Shown here piece after piece: positions 1-7,985 of a stretch of DNA of 15,224 bases. A model generated the notes under the pieces. That model did not search any database. It was not told the origin of the DNA and saw only the letters and a program-made list of their open reading frames with translations. Origin of the DNA: Marivivens sp. (lineage in GTDB: Bacteria; Pseudomonadota; Alphaproteobacteria; Rhodobacterales; Rhodobacteraceae). How positions within the stretch are numbered: position 1 is the first letter of the stretch; each line of letters opens with the position of its first letter. The stretch lies in assembly GCA_024642185.1 (NCBI GenBank), contig JAHEBR010000013.1:1-15224 (forward strand), read 5' to 3'. The position numbers were made by a program, and so were the translations under genes.

Positions 1-1911
1 CCGGAACCGCGCCGCCGCCCCCTCGAGCCGCAGCCCCAGATCGCGCACCCCCTCGCACATCGCTTGGGCGATGGCCTCGGTCGGGGCGTCGGTCCATGCC
101 CGGTCGCTCAGGGCAATCGCGCCAAGCCGTTCCTGACGACGCGCCAGAACGCGGCGGTCGCGTTTGGACCACTGGCAGGTGGTTTCCTCGGTAATCCGGT
201 CAGCCAGGGCGGCGCGGATCTGGCTCTCCGAGATTGGCGCGGCGAGGCGGACCTTCGCCTCGCGGGGATCGCCGTCGAGGTCTGTCGCGATGATGAAAGG
301 CTGGCCTGCGAGCGGGTCAGCGGCATCGAGGATCGCCCCCTTGCCGCCCGAGAGGAGATAGCGCGGCTGATCGCCGGGGCGGCGCTGGCCGATCCGGTCG
401 GGGTAGGCCAGCGCCACCATCTCGGCGAGGTCCATCGCGGGCTTGTCTGGCAGGCCCGCCTCAAGCCGTTTGGCCTCGGCCTTCACGCGCTCCTTGGTCG
501 GATGGCTGACCGTTCCCGGCCCGTCATAGTGCCCCATCAGCGCCTTGAGCCGTGAGGAGAGGTCGGCGGGAGCACCGCTAAGAAGATCGCGCTCGCCCAG
601 AAGCGCGGCCACCGGCGCGGCGGCCCTTCCGGCCTTCAAGAGCATATGCCCGAGGCGCGGGTGCAACGGCAAGGCGGCCAGTTCGCGGCCATGCGCGGTG
701 ATCCGGCCTTTGACGTCGAGCGCGCCGAGGTCCGACAGAAGCGCCCGCGCTTCGGCCAGCGCTCCTTCGGGCGGCGGGGTGAGGAAGGCGAGGTCGTCGC
801 TGCCCCAGAGCGCCAGTTCGAGCGCGAGGGGGGCGAGGTCGGCGGTGGCGATCTCGGGCGGGGGGAAGGCGGCAAGCGCCCCTTCCTCGCCACGGGTCCA
901 GAGCCTGTAGCAGCGCCCTTCGGCCACACGCCCCGCACGGCCCGCCCGCTGGGTCGCCTCGGCGCGGGTGACGCGTTCGGTGACGAGCCGCGACATCCCC
1001 GAGCCCGGATCATAGCGGGCGCGGCGGGCGCGGCCGGCGTCGATCACCACGCGGATATCCTCGATGGTGAGCGAGGTCTCGGCGATGGCGGTGGAGAGGA
1101 CCACCTTGCGGCCCTTGGCGACCGGCGCAATCGCTGCACGCTGGGCGGCGAAGGGCAGGGCGCCGTAGAGGGGGCGGATCTCGCAATCCGAAGGCAGGCG
1201 CCCCTTCAGAAGCGCCTCGGTGCGGCGGATCTCGCCCTCGCCGGGGAGGAAGACGAGGACGCCGCCTGCGGTCTCGGCCACAGCCTGTTCCACGAGCGCT
1301 GCGGTCGCTTCGGGCAGGCGGGCGTCACGGGGGAGGGGCTTGCCCAAGTGGATCGTCTCGACCGGGAAAGAGCGCCCCCGGGAGGTGATGACCGGCGCAT
1401 CGCCCATGAGGGCTGCGACAGGCTCGGCATCGAGCGTGGCGGACATGGCCAGCAGGATGAGGTCGGGGCGGAGGGCGGCGCGGATTTCGAGCGCCAGCGC
1501 AAGGCCGAGATCGGCGTTGAGGCTGCGTTCGTGGAATTCGTCGAAGATCACCGCGCCGATGCCGGTGAGTTCGGGATCGGACTGGATCATGCGGGTGAGG
1601 ATGCCTTCGGTGACGACCTCGATGCGCGTGGCTTTGGAGACCTTGGTCTCGCCGCGCATCCGGTAGCCGACGGTTTGCCCCGGCGCCTCGCCCAGTTCCT
1701 CGGCCAGCCGCTCGGCTGCCGCCCGCGTGGCGAGGCGGCGGGGCTCTAACATGACGATCCTGCCCGAGGTCAGCCCGGCCTGGAGGAGGGCAATCGGCAC
1801 CCGCGTGGTCTTGCCAGCGCCGGGGGGTGCTTGCAGCACACCGAGGCCGCGTGCCGCAAGAGCGGCGACGAGCGGTGCAAGAGCGTCATCAATGGGCAGG
1901 GGTTGGGCCAT
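1..1911 (-). CDS. hrpB: ATP-dependent helicase HrpB, N-terminal part (cut by window edge)
   Basis: This is a DEAH/RHA-type superfamily 2 helicase of the HrpB group, cytoplasmic, with a poorly defined cellular role. The frame is open from the ATG at 1911 to base 1, giving 637 residues; HrpB proteins are usually about 800-850, so the C-terminus lies outside the window. Visible motifs in order: Walker A APPGAGKTT at residues 28-36, DEFH (motif II, the HrpB variant of DEAH) at 124-127, SAT (motif III) at 157-159, motif V around STAIAETSLTI at 273-283, and motif VI QRAGRAGR at 321-328. The start follows an AAGGGG Shine-Dalgarno four or so bases upstream, and the protein begins MAQPLPIDD just before the helicase core, as in the family. 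It runs in the same direction as the AAA+ gene upstream but is separated from it by a GC-rich spacer. It has no evident link to the pilus genes. Confidence 0.93.
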   Translation of the reverse strand, partial: MAQPLPIDDALAPLVAALAARGLGVLQAPPGAGKTTRVPIALLQAGLTSGRIVMLEPRRLATRAAAERLAEELGEAPGQTVGYRMRGETKVSKATRIEVVTEGILTRMIQSDPELTGIGAVIFDEFHERSLNADLGLALALEIRAALRPDLILLAMSATLDAEPVAALMGDAPVITSRGRSFPVETIHLGKPLPRDARLPEATAALVEQAVAETAGGVLVFLPGEGEIRRTEALLKGRLPSDCEIRPLYGALPFAAQRAAIAPVAKGRKVVLSTAIAETSLTIEDIRVVIDAGRARRARYDPGSGMSRLVTERVTRAEATQRAGRAGRVAEGRCYRLWTRGEEGALAAFPPPEIATADLAPLALELALWGSDDLAFLTPPPEGALAEARALLSDLGALDVKGRITAHGRELAALPLHPRLGHMLLKAGRAAAPVAALLGERDLLSGAPADLSSRLKALMGHYDGPGTVSHPTKERVKAEAKRLEAGLPDKPAMDLAEMVALAYPDRIGQRRPGDQPRYLLSGGKGAILDAADPLAGQPFIIATDLDGDPREAKVRLAAPISESQIRAALADRITEETTCQWSKRDRRVLARRQERLGAIALSDRAWTDAPTEAIAQAMCEGVRDLGLRLEGAAARFR

Positions 1912-1939
1912 GGCCCCTTATGGCGCGAGAGGGGGCGCT

Positions 1940-1996
1940 GTCCAAGGGGGCTCTGCCCCCCGGCCTGCGGCCTCCCCCCGGAGTATTTGGGGCCAA
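1940..1996. repeat. GC-rich REP-like intergenic element
   Basis: The spacer between the AAA+ ATPase stop and the hrpB start holds two adjacent perfect short hairpins. GGGGGC (1946-1951) pairs with GCCCCC (1955-1960) around a TCT loop. GGCC (1962-1965) pairs with GGCC (1969-1972) around TGC. A C-run and a GGAGTATTTGGGGCC segment followed by AAAAGAAGA complete the element. The arrangement of a GGGGGCTCTGCCCCC hairpin, a CGGCC hairpin and CCCCCGGAGTATTTG resembles a dispersed intergenic sequence that I recall from many Rhodobacterales genomes; this is from memory and unverified. It lacks a clear U-tract after either hairpin on either strand, so I do not call it an intrinsic terminator. It could stabilise the 3' end of the ATPase mRNA. 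Confidence 0.5.
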
Positions 1997-2003
1997 AAGA
2001 AGA

Positions 2004-3314
2004 TCAGTGGATGATCGTCTCTTCCTTGACGAACATATTGGCCCAGGCACGGTCGATGAGCTGGGGGGTCATCTGATAGGGGATGCCTTCGAACTCGCAG
2101 ATGGCGATCATCTGGTCGATCAGGAAGATCGGCTGATAGTTGGCGTAGACGTTGTCGATCGTGGGGTATTTCCGCTTCAGAAGGTGCACCAGCGATGCCT
2201 CGTCCATCGGCATCTTCTTCTTGCGGGCGACGAGGGCGAAGATCTTGAGGAAGTTTTCCTGGCTGGGCCCGTCGATCTTGATCTTGAAGAAGATCCGGCG
2301 GAGCGCGGCCTTGTCGAAGATCTCGTTGGGGTGGAAGTTCGTCGAGAAAATCACCAGCGTGTCGAAGGGCACCTCAAACTTCTCGCCCGATTGCAGGGCG
2401 AGGATATCGCGGCCCTCTTCGAGCGGCACGATCCAGCGGTTGACGATCTTTTGTGGCGGCTCTTCCTGGCGGCCAAGGTCGTCGATGATGAAGACGCCGC
2501 CGGTGGATTTGAGCTGCAGGGGCGCCTGATAGGTGCGGGCGACCGGGTTGTAGACGAGATCGAGCATGTCGAGGCTGAGTTCGCCCCCGGTGATCACGGT
2601 GGGGCGGTCGCAGCGGACATAGCGGGTGTCATAGCGGCCCGAGGCGCGGCGGAGCGAGTTGGGGTCGTCTTCCTGCTCTTCAGCGGCCGAATGGACGATC
2701 GGGTCGTAGACGGTGATGACCTGGCCCGCGTATTCGATGGCGCGGGGAATGTAGATCTTGTCGCCAAGGGCATCGCGGATGCCGTTGGAGATCGAGGATT
2801 TACCGTTGCCCGGGGGGCCATACATCAGGATCGAGCGGCCGGCGGAAACGGCGGGCCCGAGGTGATCGAGGAGGCTCGAGGGCAGGATCAGGTGGCCCAT
2901 GGCGGCGGTGAGTTGCTCGCGCGTGACCTGAATGTTGCGGATCGACTGGCGCTTGACCTGCTCGGAATAGACATCGAGCGGCACCGGCATCGCCCCGAAA
3001 TATTCAGACTGCGCCAGCGCATCAAGGGCGCGGGCCTTGCCGCCGTCGGTCAGCTGATAGCCCATCTCGTTGCTGGAGGTTGCGTGCAGCGTGCCGGTGG
3101 CTTCGACGAGCTTCTGGCTGCGGGCCATATCGATAAGTTCCTGCGTCACGGGAACGGGCAGGCAGATGGCGCGCGAGAGGTCAGAGACCATGTCGATGTT
3201 TTTGCGGAACATCGTCTTGATCAGGATGTCGCGCATCATCACGAGGGGGAGCTGCATCCCCTCGATGGACTTCGGTGCCGGGGGGGCAACGACCGAAGTG
3301 GCTTGCATATTCAT
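2004..3314 (-). CDS. AAA+ ATPase with N-terminal winged-helix-like domain
   Basis: A 436-residue cytoplasmic P-loop ATPase. The AAA+ core shows Walker A GPPGNGKS at residues 166-173, Walker B FIIDD at 275-279, sensor-1-like STN at 324-326 and an arginine pair at 339-340. Residues about 25-105 are helix-rich and end in YQLTDGGKARALDAL, which looks like the last strand and helix of a winged helix, so a DNA- or protein-binding wHTH is likely. Nothing resembles a signal peptide or membrane segment. The ATG at 3314 is preceded by GAGG about seven bases upstream. I recognise this as a conserved alphaproteobacterial ATPase usually annotated only as 'AAA family ATPase'; its substrate is unknown to me. 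It lies near the Tad locus, divergent from a membrane protein gene, but a role in pilus biology is only a guess. It is not the Tad motor, which is CpaF at 8961-10406. Confidence 0.88.
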   Translation of the reverse strand: MNMQATSVVAPPAPKSIEGMQLPLVMMRDILIKTMFRKNIDMVSDLSRAICLPVPVTQELIDMARSQKLVEATGTLHATSSNEMGYQLTDGGKARALDALAQSEYFGAMPVPLDVYSEQVKRQSIRNIQVTREQLTAAMGHLILPSSLLDHLGPAVSAGRSILMYGPPGNGKSSISNGIRDALGDKIYIPRAIEYAGQVITVYDPIVHSAAEEQEDDPNSLRRASGRYDTRYVRCDRPTVITGGELSLDMLDLVYNPVARTYQAPLQLKSTGGVFIIDDLGRQEEPPQKIVNRWIVPLEEGRDILALQSGEKFEVPFDTLVIFSTNFHPNEIFDKAALRRIFFKIKIDGPSQENFLKIFALVARKKKMPMDEASLVHLLKRKYPTIDNVYANYQPIFLIDQMIAICEFEGIPYQMTPQLIDRAWANMFVKEETIIH

Positions 3315-3424
3315 ATGTCTGCCTCACAGCCTTTGAGCCGCGCCTTTTGGCTCGGCATTTGCTTTTCCCTGTGATGCCCGCTTAATGTGGCGAAAAAATG
3401 GACAATAGGGCGCGAGAGACAGGC
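3315..3424. promoter_or_regulatory. Divergent intergenic region between AAA+ ATPase and membrane protein genes
   Basis: This 110-bp gap separates two divergent start codons, so it should hold both promoters. On the plus strand a weak sigma70-like pair is visible: TTGCTT, a 17-base spacer, then TTAATG, ending near 3386. A short inverted repeat GAGCC / GGCTC (about 3335-3353) lies nearer the ATPase start. No strong promoter could be called for the minus strand. These are by-eye matches only. Confidence 0.35.
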
Positions 3425-5050
3425 ATGAACCGATCAAATCCCGTGTATTTCCTTGCCTTTTTGGTGGCGATTGTTGCCGCTCTGGGAGGCGTGGCTTTAG
3501 CGAAGGGCGGCTTTTATATCGGCAAACACGAAGGCGATACTCTGCACATGGTCGAGATCATCTTCCGTATGGTTGCCGGAGAGATCCCGCATCTCGACTT
3601 TGTGACGCCGATCGGCGGGCTGGCCTTTGCACCGCAGGCGCTTTTCGTGACCATGGGCTACGGGATCGGAACGGCCTCGATGCTGGCGCAGATCCTGATG
3701 GCGATTGTCTTCCTGCCGATGGTCTGGTGGGTCGGGATCGGGCGGCTGACGCCGGCAATCTCGGCGTTTTTCGGGCTTGTGATTATGGTTCTTCTGCTCG
3801 CGCTTGTGCATGGCGAGGCCGAGCGCAGCACCTCTATTTCGATGCACTATAATCGGTGGGCCTGGGCGGCTGCTTATGTGGCTATTGTCGCCGCTCTTGT
3901 GCCGCCCGTGCACCCGCGAAACGCTGTTATCGACGGAGCTATTGTCGGGGTAATGCTCTCGGCGCTGGCGATGATCAAGGTGACGTATTTCGCCGCCTTC
4001 GCGCTGCCCGTGGCAATCGCGCTTCTCCTGACGGGACAGCGCCGCGCATTGCTGGTCTCGGTTTTGACCGGGGCGATCATCTTTGCCGGCCTGACGCTAT
4101 GGCTCGGTACCGGCTACTGGCTGGCCTATTTGGGGGATCTTCTGACCGTCACCCGATCAGATATCCGCCAGATGCCGGGCGACAGTTTTGATGCCATTCT
4201 CGGGGCGCCGGCCTGGCTTGGCGCTTCGATCGCGGGCATTCTTTCGGTGGTTTTCCTGAGACAGTCACGGGCCCACACGGCTGGCCTTGTCTTGCTACTG
4301 CTCCTGCCGGGGTTTGCCTATGTGACCTGGCAGAATTTTGGCAACGATCCTCAGTGGTTGCCACTGCTGGCGATTCTGCTTTTTGCGTTCATGCCGCCGC
4401 AGGACATGACCAATGGCCTTGGCTGGAACCTGCGTAGTGCGACCAAGCTCACCGCTGTTGCCGCCCTTTCCCTTGGGGCGCCGTCATTCTTCAATCTGGC
4501 CTACAGCCCGTTTCGGCATTACGGCATCGTGACAGAAGATTTCTCGCCGCTGCTTCCGAGGGGTGGCGTCCATGCCGATCTTCAGACCGCCCAAATTCGG
4601 GCCATGCGGGTTGATGCACGGATCGCGCTGGACATCGAGGCAATGGGGCTCGCGCGGTATCGCGAGGGGGCCAATCGCGAGGAAACCGCGATATTCCTTG
4701 GCGAGCATTTGCCAACCTGCGCTTTGGAGATCGGGCTGCCTTCGGTCTTTGATGCCATCGCACGAGACATGGAAGAGCATGGGATCGGACGCGGCGAGCC
4801 GATCTTTGTGGCCGATCTCTTTTCTTCGATCCTCTGGCTCTACGGGGATTTCGCCCCCCTGTTGCATGGCGCTCCCTGGTACTATGGGGGTCTGCCGGGC
4901 TATGATGAGGCTCGTTATCTGGTGGTGACGCATTGCCCTGTTGTGCAGGAGGTCCAGACCCGGGTCCTGAACGCGATCACCGCGCGCGGGGCCGACAACC
5001 TCAAAGAGATACGCCGCAACTCTGTCTATACGCTCTATGAGATCCTCTAG
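3425..5050 (+). CDS. Polytopic inner-membrane protein with GT-C-like N-terminal loop; function unknown
   Basis: A 541-residue protein with about ten to eleven hydrophobic segments between residues 6 and 360, followed by a soluble domain of about 180 residues. The loop after the first membrane segment carries EGD at residues 36-38, then HLDFVTPIGGLAFAP at 56-70. That layout recalls GT-C glycosyltransferases (acidic residue in the first periplasmic loop, then a D-F-x-x-P-x-G stretch before the second segment). This is similarity of pattern, not an identified family. I chose ATG 3425 because GAGAGACAGG sits just upstream and the first membrane helix then starts at the usual distance. ATG 3398 is in frame and would add nine polar residues but has only a poor Shine-Dalgarno. 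It is the only gene on the plus strand, convergent with cpaA and overlapping its stop codon. A role in modifying the pilus or surface polysaccharide is possible but untested. Confidence 0.85.
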   Translation: MNRSNPVYFLAFLVAIVAALGGVALAKGGFYIGKHEGDTLHMVEIIFRMVAGEIPHLDFVTPIGGLAFAPQALFVTMGYGIGTASMLAQILMAIVFLPMVWWVGIGRLTPAISAFFGLVIMVLLLALVHGEAERSTSISMHYNRWAWAAAYVAIVAALVPPVHPRNAVIDGAIVGVMLSALAMIKVTYFAAFALPVAIALLLTGQRRALLVSVLTGAIIFAGLTLWLGTGYWLAYLGDLLTVTRSDIRQMPGDSFDAILGAPAWLGASIAGILSVVFLRQSRAHTAGLVLLLLLPGFAYVTWQNFGNDPQWLPLLAILLFAFMPPQDMTNGLGWNLRSATKLTAVAALSLGAPSFFNLAYSPFRHYGIVTEDFSPLLPRGGVHADLQTAQIRAMRVDARIALDIEAMGLARYREGANREETAIFLGEHLPTCALEIGLPSVFDAIARDMEEHGIGRGEPIFVADLFSSILWLYGDFAPLLHGAPWYYGGLPGYDEARYLVVTHCPVVQEVQTRVLNAITARGADNLKEIRRNSVYTLYEIL

Positions 5051-5538
5051 GCGAGGAAAGGCAGCGCGAGATAGAGGATGAGCGTTGCCGCCAGCGGCAG
5101 ACCCATCGGAAAGCGCTTGCCCGATTTCCAGCTTTCCCAATCCGGCACAAGCCTGCGTAGCGGCGAAGCGCGCACGATGCGGTGGATCACATAGCCGCTC
5201 AGAAGGCATCCGGAAAATAGATAGAGTAGGCTCGCAAGGTCGGCGAGGGCGATGAAAGGGGCGGCGGCGGCAGCGAATTTCGCATCGCCCGCCCCGAGCG
5301 CGCCGATTGCATTGAGAGCGATGCCGATCACCAGAACCACGATCAGGTGAACATAGCGCCAGAGGTATTCGTCGAAAGGCAGGGCAAACAGGCCCAGCAC
5401 GGCGAAAGAGATCAGCAAGGCATAGACCGCAATATTCGGGATCTTCATCGCCCGCATATCATTCCACGCGACATAAATGCCGATGGGAAGCGCGGCGGGG
5501 AGAAACCAGACCGCCTGTGCAGTGCTCAGTGCAAGCAT
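5047..5538 (-). CDS. cpaA: Prepilin peptidase CpaA/TadV (A24 family)
   Basis: A 163-residue inner-membrane aspartic protease of the GXGD type that would remove the leader of Flp prepilin and TadE/F-type pseudopilins. The two expected catalytic aspartates are visible: D27 in NDMRAMKIPN and D85 in GAGD (82-85). The rest is hydrophobic membrane segments. It is the short form typical of Tad systems, lacking the N-terminal methyltransferase domain of PilD-type enzymes. Its ATG overlaps the TGA of the preceding TPR gene by one base (TGATG), and no strong Shine-Dalgarno is visible, so translation is probably coupled. It is the last gene of the cpaE-to-cpaA unit. Its TAG stop lies on the opposite strand of the same CTAG that ends the convergent membrane protein gene. 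Confidence 0.93.
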   Translation of the reverse strand: MLALSTAQAVWFLPAALPIGIYVAWNDMRAMKIPNIAVYALLISFAVLGLFALPFDEYLWRYVHLIVVLVIGIALNAIGALGAGDAKFAAAAAPFIALADLASLLYLFSGCLLSGYVIHRIVRASPLRRLVPDWESWKSGKRFPMGLPLAATLILYLALPFLA

Positions 5539-6398
5539 CAGTTGGTCACGTTCTCTTCAAGTGCCTGAAGCGATCGCACGGCGGCTTCGAAATGCTGCGG
5601 GTGGGTATCGATTGCCTCGCGCAGGAGGGTCTTGGCCATCGTCACATCGCCTTGCTTCACGGCCGCAAGCGCCAGCGTATAGAGAAGCTGTGCCCGTTCG
5701 ACCTGGCTCATGCGGATAACCGGCAGCTCATAATTGCGCTGGGCGCCGCGGGCGAGGACAAGGTTGTTCTTGGCGGTGAATAGGTTGGGATCGTGGCGTA
5801 GGGCCTCCCAGAACTTCTTTTCAGCGCCGGTGAAATCGCCGCGCGTCAGCTTGGAAAAGCCCCAGTTGTTGTAGATACCAGCCGGTTTGGTCGTCAGACC
5901 TGCCGCTATTTCATAGAAACTGTCGGCGCGTTTCCAGTCTTCGTTGCTGTCGGCCACCATCGCCTCAAGGCGATAGCGGTCATAGGTCTCGTGCGTCGGC
6001 GGAATGGTATTAAGAACCTCTTCGGCCATATCCCATTCATTGTTGCGGATGAGCGCATCGGCATAGCTGATCTTGTCTTCAAGGGTCGCCTCGGGATGCT
6101 CGACCACGGCTTTCCAGATCGGCAGCGCCTCAGAGGCGCGAGCGGCGCGGATCAGGGATTTGCCAAGGCCGCGCAAGAGGTCGATCCGGCTCGGATCGCT
6201 GCGCACCGAGCGTTCGAAATATGTCACCGCTTCGTTGGGATCCGCAATCGTGAGCATCACGTCGTTGAGATTGCTCTCGTCGATGACGTTGACCTCTTTC
6301 ATAGCGTTTTCAACGGCGTCTTCACCGGTCGGCTGGCAAGCGGCCAACGTGACGACAAGTGTCGCCGGAAGCGAAATACGAATAAACTGACGGATCAT
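5538..6398 (-). CDS. TPR-repeat lipoprotein of the Tad locus (TadD-like, second copy)
   Basis: A 286-residue predicted lipoprotein. The N-terminus is a short basic and hydrophobic signal ending in LAAC, so C21 is the likely lipidated residue. The mature part is built of tetratricopeptide-like helix pairs. The clearest spans residues 171-204 (NNWG..KL.RGDF..AEKKFWEALRHDPN), with others near 52-84 and 235-268. TadD proteins are TPR lipoproteins thought to help secretin assembly or localisation at the outer membrane, and this gene follows a shorter TadD directly, so the locus carries two. The ATG at 6398 follows AGGGA with a seven-base spacing. Its stop overlaps the start of cpaA. Whether it acts with or instead of the first TadD cannot be told from sequence. 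Confidence 0.85.
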   Translation of the reverse strand: MIRQFIRISLPATLVVTLAACQPTGEDAVENAMKEVNVIDESNLNDVMLTIADPNEAVTYFERSVRSDPSRIDLLRGLGKSLIRAARASEALPIWKAVVEHPEATLEDKISYADALIRNNEWDMAEEVLNTIPPTHETYDRYRLEAMVADSNEDWKRADSFYEIAAGLTTKPAGIYNNWGFSKLTRGDFTGAEKKFWEALRHDPNLFTAKNNLVLARGAQRNYELPVIRMSQVERAQLLYTLALAAVKQGDVTMAKTLLREAIDTHPQHFEAAVRSLQALEENVTN

Positions 6399-6423
6399 GC
6401 CCGTGTCCCTGACTGCTCTTGCC

Positions 6424-6981
6424 TCAAGGTGTGGTCAGGATCAGGTAGTCGCCCGCCCCGCGCCGCACCAGCTGGAATGTTCCATTCTCATTGGGTGCAG
6501 CATAGGCGGGATCTTCGACTTTTGCGAGCGCTAAGCGCAGGTTGTCGCGGATTTGATCGGAATTGCCATTGTCGGCGGCAAAGGCGCGGCGGAAGGCCTC
6601 GACCGCCTCTGGATAGTTGCCCATCTCGACCAGCGTTACGCCGAGATTGTTCCAGGCGGGCGGAAAGTCGGGATCTTCGTCAACCGCCTGCCGCAAAAGC
6701 TTCTCTGCTTGCCAAAGACGACCAAGCTTGAGGTTGGCCGAGCCCATCGCTGATAGCGTATCAACATTGATGCCGTGTTGGGCGGCCCCGCGGATATAGG
6801 CCTTGAGCGCCAGCTCATATTCCCCCGCCGCCATCAGGCGATGCCCGACGAGGAGCCCGTCGATATCCATCTCGCCCGCGACGCCCGGCGCATAGGTGCC
6901 GTCGGAACGGTTCAGGCCGCCTGTATTGCAGGCGGCCAGCATGGCGATAGCCACGACCAGAACCAGATTTTTGGCGTTCAT
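6424..6981 (-). CDS. tadD: TPR lipoprotein TadD
   Basis: A 185-residue predicted outer-membrane lipoprotein of the Tad system. The signal ends in LAAC with C18 as the likely lipidation site. About three TPR-like units follow, near residues 42-70, 74-106 and 107-140; the last has the typical pattern AWNNLGVTLVEMGNYPEAVEAF. TadD is the pilotin-like partner of the RcpA/CpaC secretin in characterised Tad systems. The start lies 8 bp from the tadC stop, and the AAGG Shine-Dalgarno overlaps that TAA stop. It is shorter than the TPR lipoprotein downstream, and either could be the functional TadD. Confidence 0.87.
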   Translation of the reverse strand: MNAKNLVLVVAIAMLAACNTGGLNRSDGTYAPGVAGEMDIDGLLVGHRLMAAGEYELALKAYIRGAAQHGINVDTLSAMGSANLKLGRLWQAEKLLRQAVDEDPDFPPAWNNLGVTLVEMGNYPEAVEAFRRAFAADNGNSDQIRDNLRLALAKVEDPAYAAPNENGTFQLVRRGAGDYLILTTP

Positions 6982-6989
6982 GTCCTGCC

Positions 6990-7976
6990 TTAGAAAGCGG
7001 CGGCGTTCAAAGTCTTGTAGATGTTATAGATCGACGGCCCGATCAGAATGATCAAGAGCGGCGGCACCGTCAACATCATGGTTGCAAGCGTCATCTTTGT
7101 GGGCAGGGTATTGGCCTTTTCCTCGGCACGCATCACGCGTTTGTCGCGCATCTCGCCCGAGTAGACCCGCAGCGCTTCGGCGATCGAGGTGCCGAACTGC
7201 TGAGACTGAATGAGCACGGTCACGAAGGACGACACATCGGGCACGCCGCAGCGTTCGGACATATCGCGCAGAACCTGGATCTTGTCCTTGCCGGCCTTCA
7301 ACTCGTAGCTGACAATCTCGTATTCCTCGGCGAGTGCCGGGAAGCCCGAGCGCATCTCGCGGGCCACGCGGATGATCGACTGGTCGAGCGACTGGCCGGC
7401 CTCGACGCAGACGAGCATCATATCAAGGCTGTCGGGAAAGCCGTTGATGATCTCTTGCTGGCGCTCTCCCTGACGGCGCGTGACCCAGTATTTGGGGAGC
7501 ATATAGCCGGCCACGGCGGGGCCGATGATCGACAGGATCGTCGCCTTGGTCGAGGGGTCGCCCGTCTGAGACTGGAGGATCGAATAGGCAATACCAAGGA
7601 TCAGAAGGCCGATACCAAGCGCGAGCTGCGCAAAGTGATACATCCGCACCGCGTTCTTTGATTTATAGCCGGCTTGCAGAAGCTTGAGCTTGACCGCCGA
7701 ATATTCCTGGGCGTCCTGCGGTTCGAGGAAGTTCGAGTATTTCTCGAGTTTGTCCTTGCCCGTAGCCTGACGAAGTTTGTCTTTCTTGGACTTTTCGGGC
7801 GCGTCTTTCTGCTGGACGGGCGCCTTGAGCTTGTCGAGCGGGTCCACTTCTTTTTTGAGCAGGAAAGGAATGGTGATAAGCACCATCATCAGCCCGAGAA
7901 AGCCGACGACGATCAGCGGCCCGAACGGACCGAGCATATCTTTGAGCATCTGGTTGATGGTATCGAGAAAACTCAT
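6990..7976 (-). CDS. tadC: Tad inner-membrane platform protein TadC
   Basis: A 328-residue type II secretion F-domain protein, one half of the inner-membrane platform that works with the CpaF ATPase to polymerise Flp pilin. Membrane segments are visible near residues 19-40, 113-134, 145-162 and 296-316. The F domain occupies about 180-315, with the typical MLVCVEAGQSLDQSI at 187-201. A charged lysine-rich linker (about 41-80) separates the first membrane segment from the rest. The ATG follows a GAGGT Shine-Dalgarno that overlaps the TGA stop of tadB, 9 bp away. Order and spacing (cpaF-tadB-tadC-tadD) are standard for the system. Confidence 0.93.
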   Translation of the reverse strand: MSFLDTINQMLKDMLGPFGPLIVVGFLGLMMVLITIPFLLKKEVDPLDKLKAPVQQKDAPEKSKKDKLRQATGKDKLEKYSNFLEPQDAQEYSAVKLKLLQAGYKSKNAVRMYHFAQLALGIGLLILGIAYSILQSQTGDPSTKATILSIIGPAVAGYMLPKYWVTRRQGERQQEIINGFPDSLDMMLVCVEAGQSLDQSIIRVAREMRSGFPALAEEYEIVSYELKAGKDKIQVLRDMSERCGVPDVSSFVTVLIQSQQFGTSIAEALRVYSGEMRDKRVMRAEEKANTLPTKMTLATMMLTVPPLLIILIGPSIYNIYKTLNAAAF

Positions 7977-7985
7977 GGTGCTACC

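Noticed and set aside
646..3374. Long plus-strand open frames antisense to hrpB and the AAA+ ATPase gene (646-1749, 1827-3374)
   Set aside because: Their products are low-complexity, charge-rich strings without recognisable domains, and the opposite strand carries clear helicase and AAA+ motifs in full-length frames. High GC leaves antisense frames open.
4484..5209. Minus-strand 241-codon frame over the end of the membrane protein gene and the 3' part of cpaA
   Set aside because: It overlaps two well-supported genes, has no Shine-Dalgarno that I can see, and its composition is typical of an antisense frame.
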